NCBI RefSeq assembly: GCF_026343115.1
Contig: NZ_JAPEMC010000001.1
Coordinates: 5,125,001-5,189,000, forward strand
DNA: 64,000 nucleotides
Reading direction: 5' to 3'
Source: Streptomyces sp. NBC_00102
GTDB lineage: Bacteria; Actinomycetota; Actinomycetes; Streptomycetales; Streptomycetaceae
Positions 30,488 to 41,131 of this stretch are shown here, piece by piece. The notes below the pieces were generated by a model. That model saw only the letters and a list, made by a program, of their open reading frames with translations, did no database searches and was not told the origin of the DNA. The position numbers were made by a program, and so were the translations under genes. The first letter of the stretch is position 1, and each line of letters starts with the position of its first letter.

Positions 30488-32304
30488 GGGGTCGTGGCCT
30501 CCTCGGCGACCGTGATGCCGGGCCGTTCGGCGCCCGACATCAGCCAGGCGTACTCGGTGTTCGTCCGCAGCAGTTCCTGATGCGTGCCGACGGCCGCGAT
30601 ACGGCCCCCGGACAGCAGCGCGACACGGTCGGCGAGCATCACGGTGGACGGCCGGTGGGCGACGATCACCGCGGTGGTCTCCTCCAGCACCTGCCGCAGC
30701 GCCGCCTCCACCCGGGCCTCCGTGTGCACGTCCAGCGCGGAGAGCGGGTCGTCCAGCACCAGGAACCGGGGCCGGCCGACCACCGCGCGGGCCAGCGCGA
30801 GCCGCTGGCGCTGACCGCCCGACAGGCTCAGCCCCTGTTCGCCGACCTGGGTGGCGGTGCCCTCGGGCAGCTCGTGCGCGAAGTGGGCCTGGGCGACGTC
30901 GAGGGCTCGGTTCAGGTCCCCGTCGTCGCCGCCGTCCGCGCCCATCAGGACGTTCTCGCCGACCGTGGCCGAGAACAGCGTCGGCTCCTCGAAGGCCACC
31001 GACACCAGCGACCGCAGCCGCGAGCGCTCCATCGAGACGATGTCCTCGCCGTCCAGGGTGATGCGTCCGCCGGTGAGTTCGTGCAGCCGGGGCACGAGGG
31101 CGGTGAGTGTCGTCTTGCCGGAGCCGGTGGCGCCGACCAGCGCCATCGTCTCGCCCGGCCGGACGTGCAGGTCGATCCCGGCGAGCACGGGCACGGAGTC
31201 CGGGGCCGCGTCCGGGTAACGGAAGGTGACGCCCTCGAAGACCAGCCCGGGGGCGGCGTCCCGCGCGGGCGCGGCGCCTGCTCCGGTGCCGGTGCCCGGG
31301 GCGAGTCCGCTCTCCTCCGCCACGTCCATGACCTCGAAGTACCGGTCGGTCGCGGTCGCCGCCTCCTGGCTCATCGCGAGCAGGAAACCGATCGACTCCA
31401 CCGGCCAGCGCAGCGCGAGGGCCGTCGACAGGAACGCCACCAGCGTCCCCGCCGAGAGGTCCCCGTCCGCCACCTGAACGGTGCCGAGGACCAGCGCGGC
31501 GCCGATCGCCAGCTCCGGCACCCCGGTGATGAGCGCCCAGATCCCCGCCAGCAGGCGGGCCTTGGTCAGCTCGGTGGAGCGCAGCCGGTGCGACAGCTCC
31601 CGGAACGCCCGCGCCTGGCTGCGGTGCCGGCCGAACCCCTTGATGATCCGGATGCCGAGCACGCTCTCCTCGACCACCGTCGTCAGATCGCCGACCTGGT
31701 CCTGGGCGGCGCGCGCCGCGAGGGAGTACTTCGACTCGAAGACGGAGCTGAGGATCATCAGAGGGACCGCCGGGGCGAGCAGCACCAGCCCCAGGGTCCA
31801 CTCCTGGACGAAGAGGATGACGAACCCGACAGTGATCGTCACCGTGTTGACCAGCAGGAAGGTCAGCGGGAACGCCAGGAACATGCGCACCAGCATCAGG
31901 TCGGTGGTGCCGCGTGACAGCAGCTGACCGGAGGGCCAGCGGTCGTGGAAGGCCATCGGCAGCCGCTGGAGGCGGTGGTACAGGTCGGACCGCATGCGCG
32001 CTTCGACCCCGGCCAGCGGCCGGGCCACCAGCCATCGCCGCAGCCCGAAAAGCACCGCCTCCACGATGCCCAGGAGAAGCAGCCACAGCGCCCCCAGCCA
32101 GACCCCGCCCGGGTCACGGTCGGCCACCGGGCCGTCCACCATCCACTTGAGCACGAACGGGATGACCAGCCCGAGGCAGGACGCGACCACGGCGACCAAC
32201 GCGGCGGAGAGCCAACGGCCGCGTACGGGACGGAGATAGGGCCACAGACGCTTGAGTGAGCGCACGGTGGACCGGTCCGTGGGCTCTGCGGGGTTTTCGG
32301 GCAT
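30484..32304 (-). CDS. ABC exporter, fused membrane and ATPase domains (first subunit)
   Basis: A 606-residue half-transporter with six membrane segments (LSAALVAVVASCLGLVIPFV, then LGALWLLLLGIVEAVLFGLR) and an ATPase domain: Walker A GATGSGKT, Q-loop VAFEEPTLFSATV, signature LSLSGGQRQRLALARA, Walker B FLVLDDPLSALD. The Walker B motif has Asp where the catalytic Glu normally stands (LVLDDP), as in the degenerate site of heterodimeric exporters such as BmrC/TM287. The downstream partner has the Glu (ILDEAT), so one consensus and one degenerate ATP site are predicted. Coupled to the partner by ATGA. Confidence 0.95.
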   Translation of the reverse strand: MPENPAEPTDRSTVRSLKRLWPYLRPVRGRWLSAALVAVVASCLGLVIPFVLKWMVDGPVADRDPGGVWLGALWLLLLGIVEAVLFGLRRWLVARPLAGVEARMRSDLYHRLQRLPMAFHDRWPSGQLLSRGTTDLMLVRMFLAFPLTFLLVNTVTITVGFVILFVQEWTLGLVLLAPAVPLMILSSVFESKYSLAARAAQDQVGDLTTVVEESVLGIRIIKGFGRHRSQARAFRELSHRLRSTELTKARLLAGIWALITGVPELAIGAALVLGTVQVADGDLSAGTLVAFLSTALALRWPVESIGFLLAMSQEAATATDRYFEVMDVAEESGLAPGTGTGAGAAPARDAAPGLVFEGVTFRYPDAAPDSVPVLAGIDLHVRPGETMALVGATGSGKTTLTALVPRLHELTGGRITLDGEDIVSMERSRLRSLVSVAFEEPTLFSATVGENVLMGADGGDDGDLNRALDVAQAHFAHELPEGTATQVGEQGLSLSGGQRQRLALARAVVGRPRFLVLDDPLSALDVHTEARVEAALRQVLEETTAVIVAHRPSTVMLADRVALLSGGRIAAVGTHQELLRTNTEYAWLMSGAERPGITVAEEATTP

Positions 32305-32431
32305 CAGGGGTGATCCTATGTTTCACCACTGACAACCCTCATCGGGTTTTCCGGCCGACCGGGAGTTGCGGGACAGCCTTAGGCTCGTCGAGTACCCGAA
32401 AAAGTGTGGACGTTCCTCCTGGGAGAACAAG

Positions 32432-33274
32432 GTGAGCGACGGTCTTCAGTGGATGGTCGGCAGGACGTCCAGCTCCGGGTGGATGCTGGACGTGCACTTC
32501 GCGCGTGGCATCGGCGCCGAGGAACTGGCGGTGCGCATGGGGGCGCGGGCCGGTGCGGCGGCGGAGCCGATGACGGACGACGAGATCACCGGCCTCGACA
32601 TCGACGCCTACCCCGGCCGTGGGCCGGGCAGCGCCGTCGTCCGCGTCGGTGAGCACGCGGGCTGGGCGTTCGCGATCACCTACGGCCCCTACCTCGACAA
32701 GCTGGACGAGGTCTCGCACGACGGCGTGGAAGCCGTCCACTACCACCACAACTCCGAGCATCCGCCCACGTACGTCTCGTACGGCCGCGACGGCCGCACC
32801 GTCACCGGACTCGGCCTGTGCGAGGAGTACCGCCGGTACGGCGACGAGGGCGATCTGCTCCTGCCGGAGCTCGTGGCCGCCGGAATCCTGCGCCCCGACG
32901 GCACGGCTCTCCGCGGCACCGGCATCGATGACCACGACGGGCACCGCCGCCGCAGCCTGGCCGTGTTCGAAAAACGCTTCGGTCTCTCCCTGCCCCGCAC
33001 CGCCCTGGCCGGGGACCGCCTCCCCGTATACGCGATCATGGGCTCCCCGGCCGCCGACTTCGAGGAGATCCACGCCTGGGCCGCGGCGCACGGCCGTCCC
33101 CTCCCCGACGAACGCCTGCGCCTCGTTCCGGCCGGCCTGCGCGCCGCGTATGAGCAGGCCACCGACCCCCGGTACCGGGACCGGCAGAGCGGTACGCACC
33201 GAGCCCCGGCCCACGGCGAGTTCCGCACCAGCGGCGTCCTGACGGACGCCACCCGGGGTGCGGGACTTCGGCCG

Positions 33275-33298
<24 letters not shown>
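32432..33298 (+). CDS. Hypothetical protein, possibly DUF6461-like
   Basis: A 288-residue soluble protein. The first 130 residues (MLDVHFARGIGAEELAVRMG, AGWAFAITYGPYLDKLDEVS, then YVSYGRDGRTVTGLGLCEEY) resemble Streptomyces proteins annotated DUF6461, which have no known activity. The second half (RRRSLAVFEKRFGLSLPRTA, then IHAWAAAHGRPLPDERLRLV) is unrecognised. The GTG start is supported by GGGAG 6 bases upstream and the Asn/Lys-free coding bias beyond it. The last residues overlap the end of glgX by 24 bp. The family assignment is tentative. Confidence 0.75.
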
Positions 33299-35569
<2,271 letters not shown>

Positions 35570-35720
35570 TCCCGGCCTCCTGCGGCTCGTGGGGACGGGC
35601 AGAACGGGAGACGCGCGGCGTCCCGGCCGCGGCCTCCCGGTGAAGTCCTCCCCCCTGTTCTGCCCACCGGGAGGCCCACACTCACGTTTCCCCGGAGCGA
35701 CCCTGGTCGTTGGGGGGTGC

Positions 35721-36944
35721 GTGACTCACACAGCGAAGAGAGCACGGACCGGTCCGGCCGCCGTGCTGACATGGGCAGGACTACTGGCGCTCGCGGCCGT
35801 ACTGACCGGCTGCACCGGGGGAATTCCGTTCGTCAACGGGAAGGCCCGCGCCCCCGAGGACGTGATCCGGATTCTCCCGGCGGACGGCGCGAAGAACGTC
35901 CCGGCCTCCACCCGCATGGAGGTGGAGGTCCCGGACGGACACCTGGAGAGCGTCGAGGTGGTGCAGATCGAGGACGCCCGGAGCGACCGGATCACCGGCC
36001 GGATCTCCGGGGACGGACGCCGCTGGGCCCCCACCGGCGGCAACGGACGCCTCCGGCTCGCAGCGAAGTACAGCGTCGACGCGGTGGCGGTGGACGGGGC
36101 CGGGCGCAGGTCGGCCCGGCACACCACCTTCACCACCCTCATCCCCGGGCACCACTTCATCGGCTACTTCAAACCGGAGCACCGCTCGACGGTCGGCACC
36201 GGGATGATCGTCTCCTTCGACTTCAGCAGCCCCGTCACCGACCGCGCCGCGGTGCAGCGCGCCATCAAGGTCACCGCGGTGCCCGCCGTGGAGGTGTCGG
36301 GCCACTGGTTCGGCAAGGACCGGCTCGACTTCCGGCCGGAGAAGTACTGGAAGCCGGGCACGGTGGTCACCGTCGACATCGGGCTGCGTGACGTGGAGGG
36401 ATCGCCGGGGGTGTACGGCAGCCAGAACAAGCGCGTCCGCTTCACCGTGGGCCGCTCCCAGATCTCCCTGGTCGACGCCGCCGAACACACCATGGAGGTG
36501 CGCCGCGACGGCGAGCTCGTCAGCACCGTGCCGATCACCGCGGGAGCGCCGAAGACCACCACGTACAACGGCAAGATGGTGGTCAGCGAGCTCCACGAGG
36601 TGACCCGGATGGACGGGCGCACGGTCGGTTTCGGCGGTGAGTACGACATCAAGGACGTGCCGCACGCCATCCGGCTCACCGAGTCCGGAACCTTCCTGCA
36701 CGGCAACTACTGGGCACCCGAGGAGACCTTCGGCTCCGAGAACGTCAGCCACGGCTGCATCGGACTGCGGGACGAGAAGGGCGGCAGCGATGACGCGCCG
36801 GCCGGCTGGTTCTTCGACCGCACCCTCGTCGGCGACGTCGTGGAGGTCGTCAACTCCGAGGACCGGACGGTCGCCCCGGACAACGGACTCAGCGGCTGGA
36901 ACCTCGACTGGACGAAGTGGAAGGGGGGTTCGGCGCTGCGCTGA
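35721..36944 (+). CDS. Lipoprotein L,D-transpeptidase (first of tandem pair)
   Basis: A 407-residue secreted cell-wall enzyme. The signal peptide ends in a lipobox (LLALAAVLTGC, lipidated Cys about 31). Two immunoglobulin-like domains follow (IRILPADGAKNVPASTRMEV, then FIGYFKPEHRSTVGTGMIVS), then a YkuD domain with the catalytic motif HGNYW, SHGCIGLRDE (Cys about 346). It forms 3-3 cross-links in peptidoglycan, as LdtMt2 does. It ends with a conserved C-terminal tail PDNGLSGWNLDWTKW that is shared with the next gene's product. GTG start preceded by a G-rich site. Confidence 0.95.
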   Translation: MTHTAKRARTGPAAVLTWAGLLALAAVLTGCTGGIPFVNGKARAPEDVIRILPADGAKNVPASTRMEVEVPDGHLESVEVVQIEDARSDRITGRISGDGRRWAPTGGNGRLRLAAKYSVDAVAVDGAGRRSARHTTFTTLIPGHHFIGYFKPEHRSTVGTGMIVSFDFSSPVTDRAAVQRAIKVTAVPAVEVSGHWFGKDRLDFRPEKYWKPGTVVTVDIGLRDVEGSPGVYGSQNKRVRFTVGRSQISLVDAAEHTMEVRRDGELVSTVPITAGAPKTTTYNGKMVVSELHEVTRMDGRTVGFGGEYDIKDVPHAIRLTESGTFLHGNYWAPEETFGSENVSHGCIGLRDEKGGSDDAPAGWFFDRTLVGDVVEVVNSEDRTVAPDNGLSGWNLDWTKWKGGSALR

Positions 36945-36962
36945 GACCCTGTGCCGGGGCAG

Positions 36963-37038
36963 CTCTCCGGACCCTCTCCGGACCCACTCCGGACCCTCTG
37001 CGGACCCTCTCCGGATTCCTCTGCGGATCTCTCTCCGG
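36963..37038. repeat. 11-bp-period tandem repeat between the L,D-transpeptidase genes
   Basis: About seven imperfect copies of CTCTCCGGACC (11-12 bp) run in tandem just after the stop codon of the first L,D-transpeptidase gene and about 200 bp before the second. They carry no coding signal that I trust. Confidence 0.85.
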
Positions 37039-37242
37039 GACGGTGGCCGGGCGGCTCCGTGAGCGCCTCCGTACCCCGTGTCACCTGCGCATGTTCCGGG
37101 TGAACTTGGGACTGAACGGTGACATCCGCGGGACCTCCTCGCAAACGGCCGTGTGGTTTTCTTCTCGATAGGCGCGCATGTTCGACGCGCGGGGGTGTGC
37201 GGGGCCCGGTCGGGCCAGGCCGTGCGAGGGGAGACAACCACG

Positions 37243-38508
37243 ATGAGCGGGAAGCCGATACGGGGACGTGCGGCCGGGACCGGCGGGGGGACGCGTGGGC
37301 GTCGGGGCCCCGGAATCCTCGCGCTGCTGCTGGGCGCACTGCTTCTGCTGGTGACGGCCTGCGGCGGTTCCGGCGGAAGCGGTGCGGACAGCGGGGCCGG
37401 CGCCAAGGGCAACGGCAGCAGCGGCCGGACCGCGGACACGACCGCCTCCGAGGCGGTCGTGACCGTCGCGCCGGCGGACGGCGCCGACTCCGTGGAGACC
37501 GACGGAGCGCTGAAGATCTCCGCCGCCAAGGGCAAGCTGATCTCGGTCAAGGTCGCCGACGCCCAGGGCACCGAGGTGCAGGGCACCCTCTCCGCGGACG
37601 CCACCAGCTGGACCCCGGAGCGCCACCTCGCCGCGTCCACCAAGTACTCGGTCCACGCCATCGCCGAGGACGCGAAGGGCCGCCAGTCCGCCAAGGACAC
37701 CACCTTCACCACGCTGGTCCCGAAGAACACCTTCATCGGGCAGTACACGCCGGAGGACGGTTCGACCGTCGGCGTCGGCATGCCGGTCTCCATCAACTTC
37801 ACCCGGGGCATCACCGACCCCGACGCCGTCGAGAAGGCCATCACGGTCAAGGCGGAGCCCAGCGTGCCGATCGAGGGCCACTGGTTCGGCAACGACCGCC
37901 TCGACTTCCGCCCCGAGAACTACTGGGCCGCCGGCACCAAGGTGACGGTGGAGCTCAACCTCGACGGCGTGGAGGGACGGCCGGGCGTCTACGGCAAGCA
38001 GGCCAAGACCTTCAGCTTCACGATCGGCCGCCGCCAGGTCTCCACGGTCGACGCCTCCGCGCACCGGATGGTCGTCGTCCGCGACGGCAAGACGCTCAAG
38101 GACATCCCGATCTCGGCGGGCGCCCCGGCCACCACCACGTACAACGGGCAGATGGTCATCAGCGAGAAGCTGAGGGTGACCCGGATGAACGGCGACACGG
38201 TCGGCTTCGGCGGGGAGTACGACATCAAGGACGTGCCGCACGCGATGCGCCTGTCCACCTCGGGCACCTTCGTCCACGGCAACTACTGGGGCGGCTCCGG
38301 CATCTTCGGCAACACCAACACCAGCCACGGCTGCGTCGGACTGCGGGACGTGCGCGGCGGATACGACGGCAGCACCCCGGCCGGCTGGTTCTTCGACCAG
38401 TCGATCATCGGAGACGTCGTCGTGGTGAAGAACTCCAAGGACAAGGTCATCGCCCCGGACAACGGCCTCAACGGCTGGAACATGGACTGGTCCGAGTGGA
38501 TCAAGTGA
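37243..38508 (+). CDS. Lipoprotein L,D-transpeptidase (second of tandem pair)
   Basis: A 421-residue paralogue of the preceding gene product. It has a lipoprotein signal (LLLGALLLLVTACGG, Cys about 44), a Gly/Ser-rich linker, two immunoglobulin-like domains (FIGQYTPEDGSTVGVGMPVS) and a YkuD domain with HGNYWGG and SHGCVGLRD (Cys about 364), then the conserved tail PDNGLNGWNMDWSEW. GAGGGGAG lies 9 bases before the ATG. It makes 3-3 peptidoglycan cross-links at the cell surface. The duplication could give different timing or substrate preference. It ends at a strong terminator. Confidence 0.95.
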   Translation: MSGKPIRGRAAGTGGGTRGRRGPGILALLLGALLLLVTACGGSGGSGADSGAGAKGNGSSGRTADTTASEAVVTVAPADGADSVETDGALKISAAKGKLISVKVADAQGTEVQGTLSADATSWTPERHLAASTKYSVHAIAEDAKGRQSAKDTTFTTLVPKNTFIGQYTPEDGSTVGVGMPVSINFTRGITDPDAVEKAITVKAEPSVPIEGHWFGNDRLDFRPENYWAAGTKVTVELNLDGVEGRPGVYGKQAKTFSFTIGRRQVSTVDASAHRMVVVRDGKTLKDIPISAGAPATTTYNGQMVISEKLRVTRMNGDTVGFGGEYDIKDVPHAMRLSTSGTFVHGNYWGGSGIFGNTNTSHGCVGLRDVRGGYDGSTPAGWFFDQSIIGDVVVVKNSKDKVIAPDNGLNGWNMDWSEWIK

Positions 38509-38529
38509 CCACGCCGAGCGTGTGACACG

Positions 38530-38578
38530 GGCGACGGGCCCGGTGCCGTGGACACGGCACCGGGCCCGTCGCCTTTTT
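38530..38578 (+). terminator. Strong intrinsic terminator after the second L,D-transpeptidase gene
   Basis: A 21-bp perfect inverted repeat (38530-38550 and 38553-38573) is followed by TTTTT. The stem contains CGGGCCCGGTGCCGTG, which is also present in the terminator at 39480-39519 with the arms in the opposite order. Confidence 0.95.
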
Positions 38579-38662
38579 CCGTCCGCCTTCCCGGGCGGTG
38601 CACCCGTGCCGTGACGCACGACACCGAACCCTCGGGGCCGGGGCAGCCCTTAGCCTGCCCCC

Positions 38663-39430
38663 ATGACCGTAACCCTCGAAGTACAGGACGCCGTCGGTAC
38701 GATCCGGCTGGACCGGCCGCCGATGAACGCGTTGGACGTGGCCACCCAGGACCGGCTGCGGGAGCTCGCCAGGGAGGCCGCCCGGCGCGACGACGTGCGC
38801 GCCGTGGTGGTCTACGGCGGAGAGAAGGTGTTCGCGGCCGGTGCGGACATCAAGGAGATGCGGGACATGGACCACGCGGCGATGGTCGTACGCTCCCGTG
38901 CCCTCCAGGACTCCTTCACCGCCGTGGCCCGCATCCCCAAGCCGGTGGTCGCCGCCGTCACCGGCTACGCGCTGGGAGGCGGCTGCGAGTTGGCGCTCTG
39001 CGCCGACTTCCGGATCGCCGCCGACAACGCCAGGTTCGGCCAGCCGGAGATCCTCCTCGGGCTGATCCCGGGGGCGGGCGGCACCCAGCGTCTCGCCCGG
39101 CTCGTCGGTCCCTCGCGGGCCAAGGACCTGATCTTCACCGGCCGGCACGTACGGGCGGACGAGGCGCTGACCATCGGCCTGGTCGACCGGGTCGTTCCGG
39201 CGGCCGAGGTGTACGAGCAGGCGCACGCCTGGGCCTCGGCCCTGGCGAAGGGACCGGCGCTGGCACTCAGGGCGGCGAAGGAGGCGGTCGACGCGGGTCT
39301 GGAGACGGATCTCGACACCGGCCTCACCATCGAACGGACCCTGTTCGCAGGGCTGTTCGCCACGGAGGACCGCGAGACGGGCATGCGCAGCTTCATGGAG
39401 GACGGGCCGGGGAAGGCCACCTTCCGCTGA
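38663..39430 (+). CDS. Enoyl-CoA hydratase/isomerase family protein
   Basis: A 255-residue crotonase-fold protein that hydrates 2-enoyl-CoA in fatty-acid or related acyl-CoA breakdown. The oxyanion-hole segments KVFAAGADIKEM and GYALGGGCELALCADFR are present. Both catalytic glutamates are conserved, in GGCELAL and in GQPEILLGLIPGAGGTQRL. KVVAAV-type core strands (PKPVVAAVTGY) fit the family and the length is standard. It stands alone between two terminators, so it is probably monocistronic. The exact acyl-CoA substrate cannot be read from the sequence. Confidence 0.93.
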   Translation: MTVTLEVQDAVGTIRLDRPPMNALDVATQDRLRELAREAARRDDVRAVVVYGGEKVFAAGADIKEMRDMDHAAMVVRSRALQDSFTAVARIPKPVVAAVTGYALGGGCELALCADFRIAADNARFGQPEILLGLIPGAGGTQRLARLVGPSRAKDLIFTGRHVRADEALTIGLVDRVVPAAEVYEQAHAWASALAKGPALALRAAKEAVDAGLETDLDTGLTIERTLFAGLFATEDRETGMRSFMEDGPGKATFR

Positions 39431-39479
39431 CCGGCCGGCTGACCGGCTGACCGGCCGGCCGGCCGGGCCCGGGTTGCGC

Positions 39480-39519
39480 GCACGGCACCGGGCCCGGGGA
39501 CTCGGGCCCGGTGCCGTGC
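39480..39519. terminator. Hairpin terminator after the enoyl-CoA hydratase gene
   Basis: A perfect 17-bp inverted repeat (GCACGGCACCGGGCCCG at 39480-39496 and its complement at 39503-39519) with a 6-base loop and no U-tract. It follows a short GC-rich stretch of CCGGCCGGCTGA repeats. Confidence 0.88.
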
Positions 39520-39753
39520 GGCATTCATCCGTGCGGGCGGCGTCGCCGGGGTCGCCCGGAGCCGCGCGGCCCTCGCCGTACGGTGATCCGGTCGATGGCA
39601 GCTCTCCGCGGAGCCGGTGTTCCGTCGCAGGTCATTGGGGTTGTCCGGCTCGTTTTTATGTCAGAGGCATATGCCGATCTTCCTACCGGATTCAGCCATT
39701 CCGGAGGTGGGATTCCCCCGGAACGGCTCCGGACCGGGCCCGCTCCGGCCATG

Positions 39754-40278
39754 ATGGGGGACATGGCGGGCCTGGAGGGTGGGGAGCAGCCGCGTGCGCA
39801 CGGCAGTGCGGTCGCGGCGCGGCGGGTATCGGTGTCGGACGACGAACAAGCAATCCATGTACTGGAGTTGTACGGGAACCCGACCGACGAGAACGGGGTG
39901 CGGCTGCCGTCCCGCCCGGAATCCGCGGCGACGGCCCGCAGGATCGCGTCGGCCGTGGTGCTGTGGCAGTGGAAGCTCTCCCCGCAACTCGCCGAGTACG
40001 CCGTGCTGCTCGTCTCCGAACTCGTCGGCAACGCGGTCCGGCACACCGGCGCGCAGTACTTCGGTCTGCGGATGGAACGCCGCCGGGGCATGATCCGGAT
40101 CGGGGTGCGTGATCCCTCGCGCGGGCTGCCGTGTCTGATGCCGGTGCGGGAGATGGACGTGAGCGGGCGGGGCCTCTTCCTCGTCGACAAGCTCTCCGAC
40201 CGCTGGGGCGTCGACCTGCTGCCGCGCGGCAAGATCACCTGGTTCGAGATGAGGATCTCCGACCGCTCCGACCGGTAG
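39754..40278 (+). CDS. RsbW-like ATP-binding regulator (HATPase_c fold)
   Basis: A protein of about 174 residues with a histidine-kinase-like ATPase domain: AVLLVSELVGNAVRHTGAQ is the N-box, GVRDPSRGLP and VSGRGLFLVDKLSDRWGVD are the G1 and G2 boxes. Such stand-alone domains in Streptomyces resemble anti-sigma-factor kinases of the RsbW/SpoIIAB type. They usually act by binding sigma factors or anti-anti-sigma proteins. The family-typical LELYGNP and LPSRPESAATARRI segments precede the domain. The start is uncertain: ATG at 39658 is in frame, but its first codons have poor third-position GC and no ribosome-binding site, so a start near 39754 is chosen. Confidence 0.82.
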   Translation: MGDMAGLEGGEQPRAHGSAVAARRVSVSDDEQAIHVLELYGNPTDENGVRLPSRPESAATARRIASAVVLWQWKLSPQLAEYAVLLVSELVGNAVRHTGAQYFGLRMERRRGMIRIGVRDPSRGLPCLMPVREMDVSGRGLFLVDKLSDRWGVDLLPRGKITWFEMRISDRSDR

Positions 40279-40310
40279 GCGGCGTCCGGCGGATCCTGGC
40301 CGGCGCCGTC

Positions 40311-40375
40311 CCCCGAACGCGCGGCCCCGAACGCGCGGAAGCCCGAACGCGCGGAAGCCCCGAAACGCGCAGAAG
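40311..40375. repeat. 16-bp-period tandem repeat after the HATPase gene
   Basis: Four imperfect copies of CCCGAACGCGCGGAAG (14-18 bases each: 40311, 40325, 40342, 40358) lie between the stop codon of the HATPase gene and its terminator hairpin. Confidence 0.85.
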
Positions 40376-40413
40376 CCCCCGTACGCCGGGGTGCGGCGAT
40401 CTGGGGGCTTCTG
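40370..40413 (+). terminator. Terminator hairpin downstream of the HATPase gene
   Basis: An 11-bp inverted repeat (CAGAAGCCCCC at 40370-40380, GGGGGCTTCTG at 40403-40413) with a 22-base loop that itself can fold. It is the likely end of the HATPase transcript. Confidence 0.7.
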
Positions 40414-40774
40414 TGGGGGGCCGTGGAATGGGGGGTGGTCCACGGCCGCGTGCATGACCTGGCTCGGGTCGGAGGAGGTCGTGAGACGACTATGGCACAT
40501 CTGTCTCAGGAAGCCAAAGACGCATTTCGGGCGTAAGTGGCTTAATGCCTACATTTGGCTTGTAGATCGTAGGTTTTAGCGAAGGATCTCCTGGCATTCG
40601 GTGAATGGATATGAGGTTCTGTGGATGATTCGTAGATCGCCGGTGAGCGGTGAAGATCATCCCCGCTCCGCCCTCCCGGCCGGTCCTCCGCCTCCTCCCC
40701 GGCCGCCGCAGGGGCGGGGTCGTCGGCCCGTTAATCTGACCACCGTCAATCGCACAATCGATAGGGGCGGAAAA
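40414..40774. promoter_or_regulatory. Comparatively AT-rich region upstream of the EF-hand gene
   Basis: Bases about 40480-40640 are clearly less GC-rich than the neighbourhood. They contain a direct repeat GTAGATCG (near 40563 and 40631) and no convincing gene. This is probably the promoter region of the EF-hand gene, although I could not fix a -35/-10 pair. No tRNA or riboswitch fold was recognised. Confidence 0.4.
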
Positions 40775-40990
40775 GTGGCGGACATCGAGTCGGCACGCAA
40801 GGCGTTCGAGCATTTCGACCAGAACGGCGACGGTCTCATCACGGCCGCCGAGTACAAGAGCGCCATGGCCCAGCTGGGCGACCCGTACGTCACCGAGACG
40901 GTCGCCCAGGCGATCATCAACTCCCACGACGCGAACGGTGACGGCCTGCTCACCTTCGACGAGTTCTGGGCCTCGCAGAACAAGGCCTGA
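40775..40990 (+). CDS. Small EF-hand calcium-binding protein
   Basis: A 71-residue protein with two canonical EF-hands: loop DQNGDGLITAAE (residues about 17-28) and loop DANGDGLLTFDE (residues about 53-64). Both have Asp at positions 1, 3 (as N/D variants) and a terminal Glu, so both should bind calcium. It resembles the small Cab-type proteins of Streptomyces (the calmodulin-like CabC group), which buffer or sense cytoplasmic calcium in aerial growth. GTG start, preceded by GGGGCGG 5 bases upstream. It is monocistronic; a G/C-rich hairpin follows near 41051-41078. Confidence 0.93.
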   Translation: MADIESARKAFEHFDQNGDGLITAAEYKSAMAQLGDPYVTETVAQAIINSHDANGDGLLTFDEFWASQNKA

Positions 40991-41131
40991 ACCGGCGGCA
41001 CAGGGCCCGAGCCCCGCAGGGGCCGGGCGGAACCTGTCCCGGCGGAGGGGGTCCCCGGCCCGGTCGCGGCCGGGGGACCGCCGTACCCCCGGCCGCGAAG
41101 CGGCCACGATCCGGCCACGATCCGGCCGGAC

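Noticed and set aside
36963..37038. CRISPR-like array
   Set aside because: Units are 11 bp head-to-tail without spacers; the same holds for the 16-bp arrays elsewhere. No cas genes are present.
39658..39753. Longer start for the HATPase regulator (ATG 39658)
   Set aside because: The first codons have poor third-position GC and no ribosome-binding site.
40440..40640. Possible tRNA or riboswitch in the AT-rich stretch upstream of the EF-hand gene
   Set aside because: No cloverleaf with a T-arm GTTCRA signature and no recognised riboswitch core.
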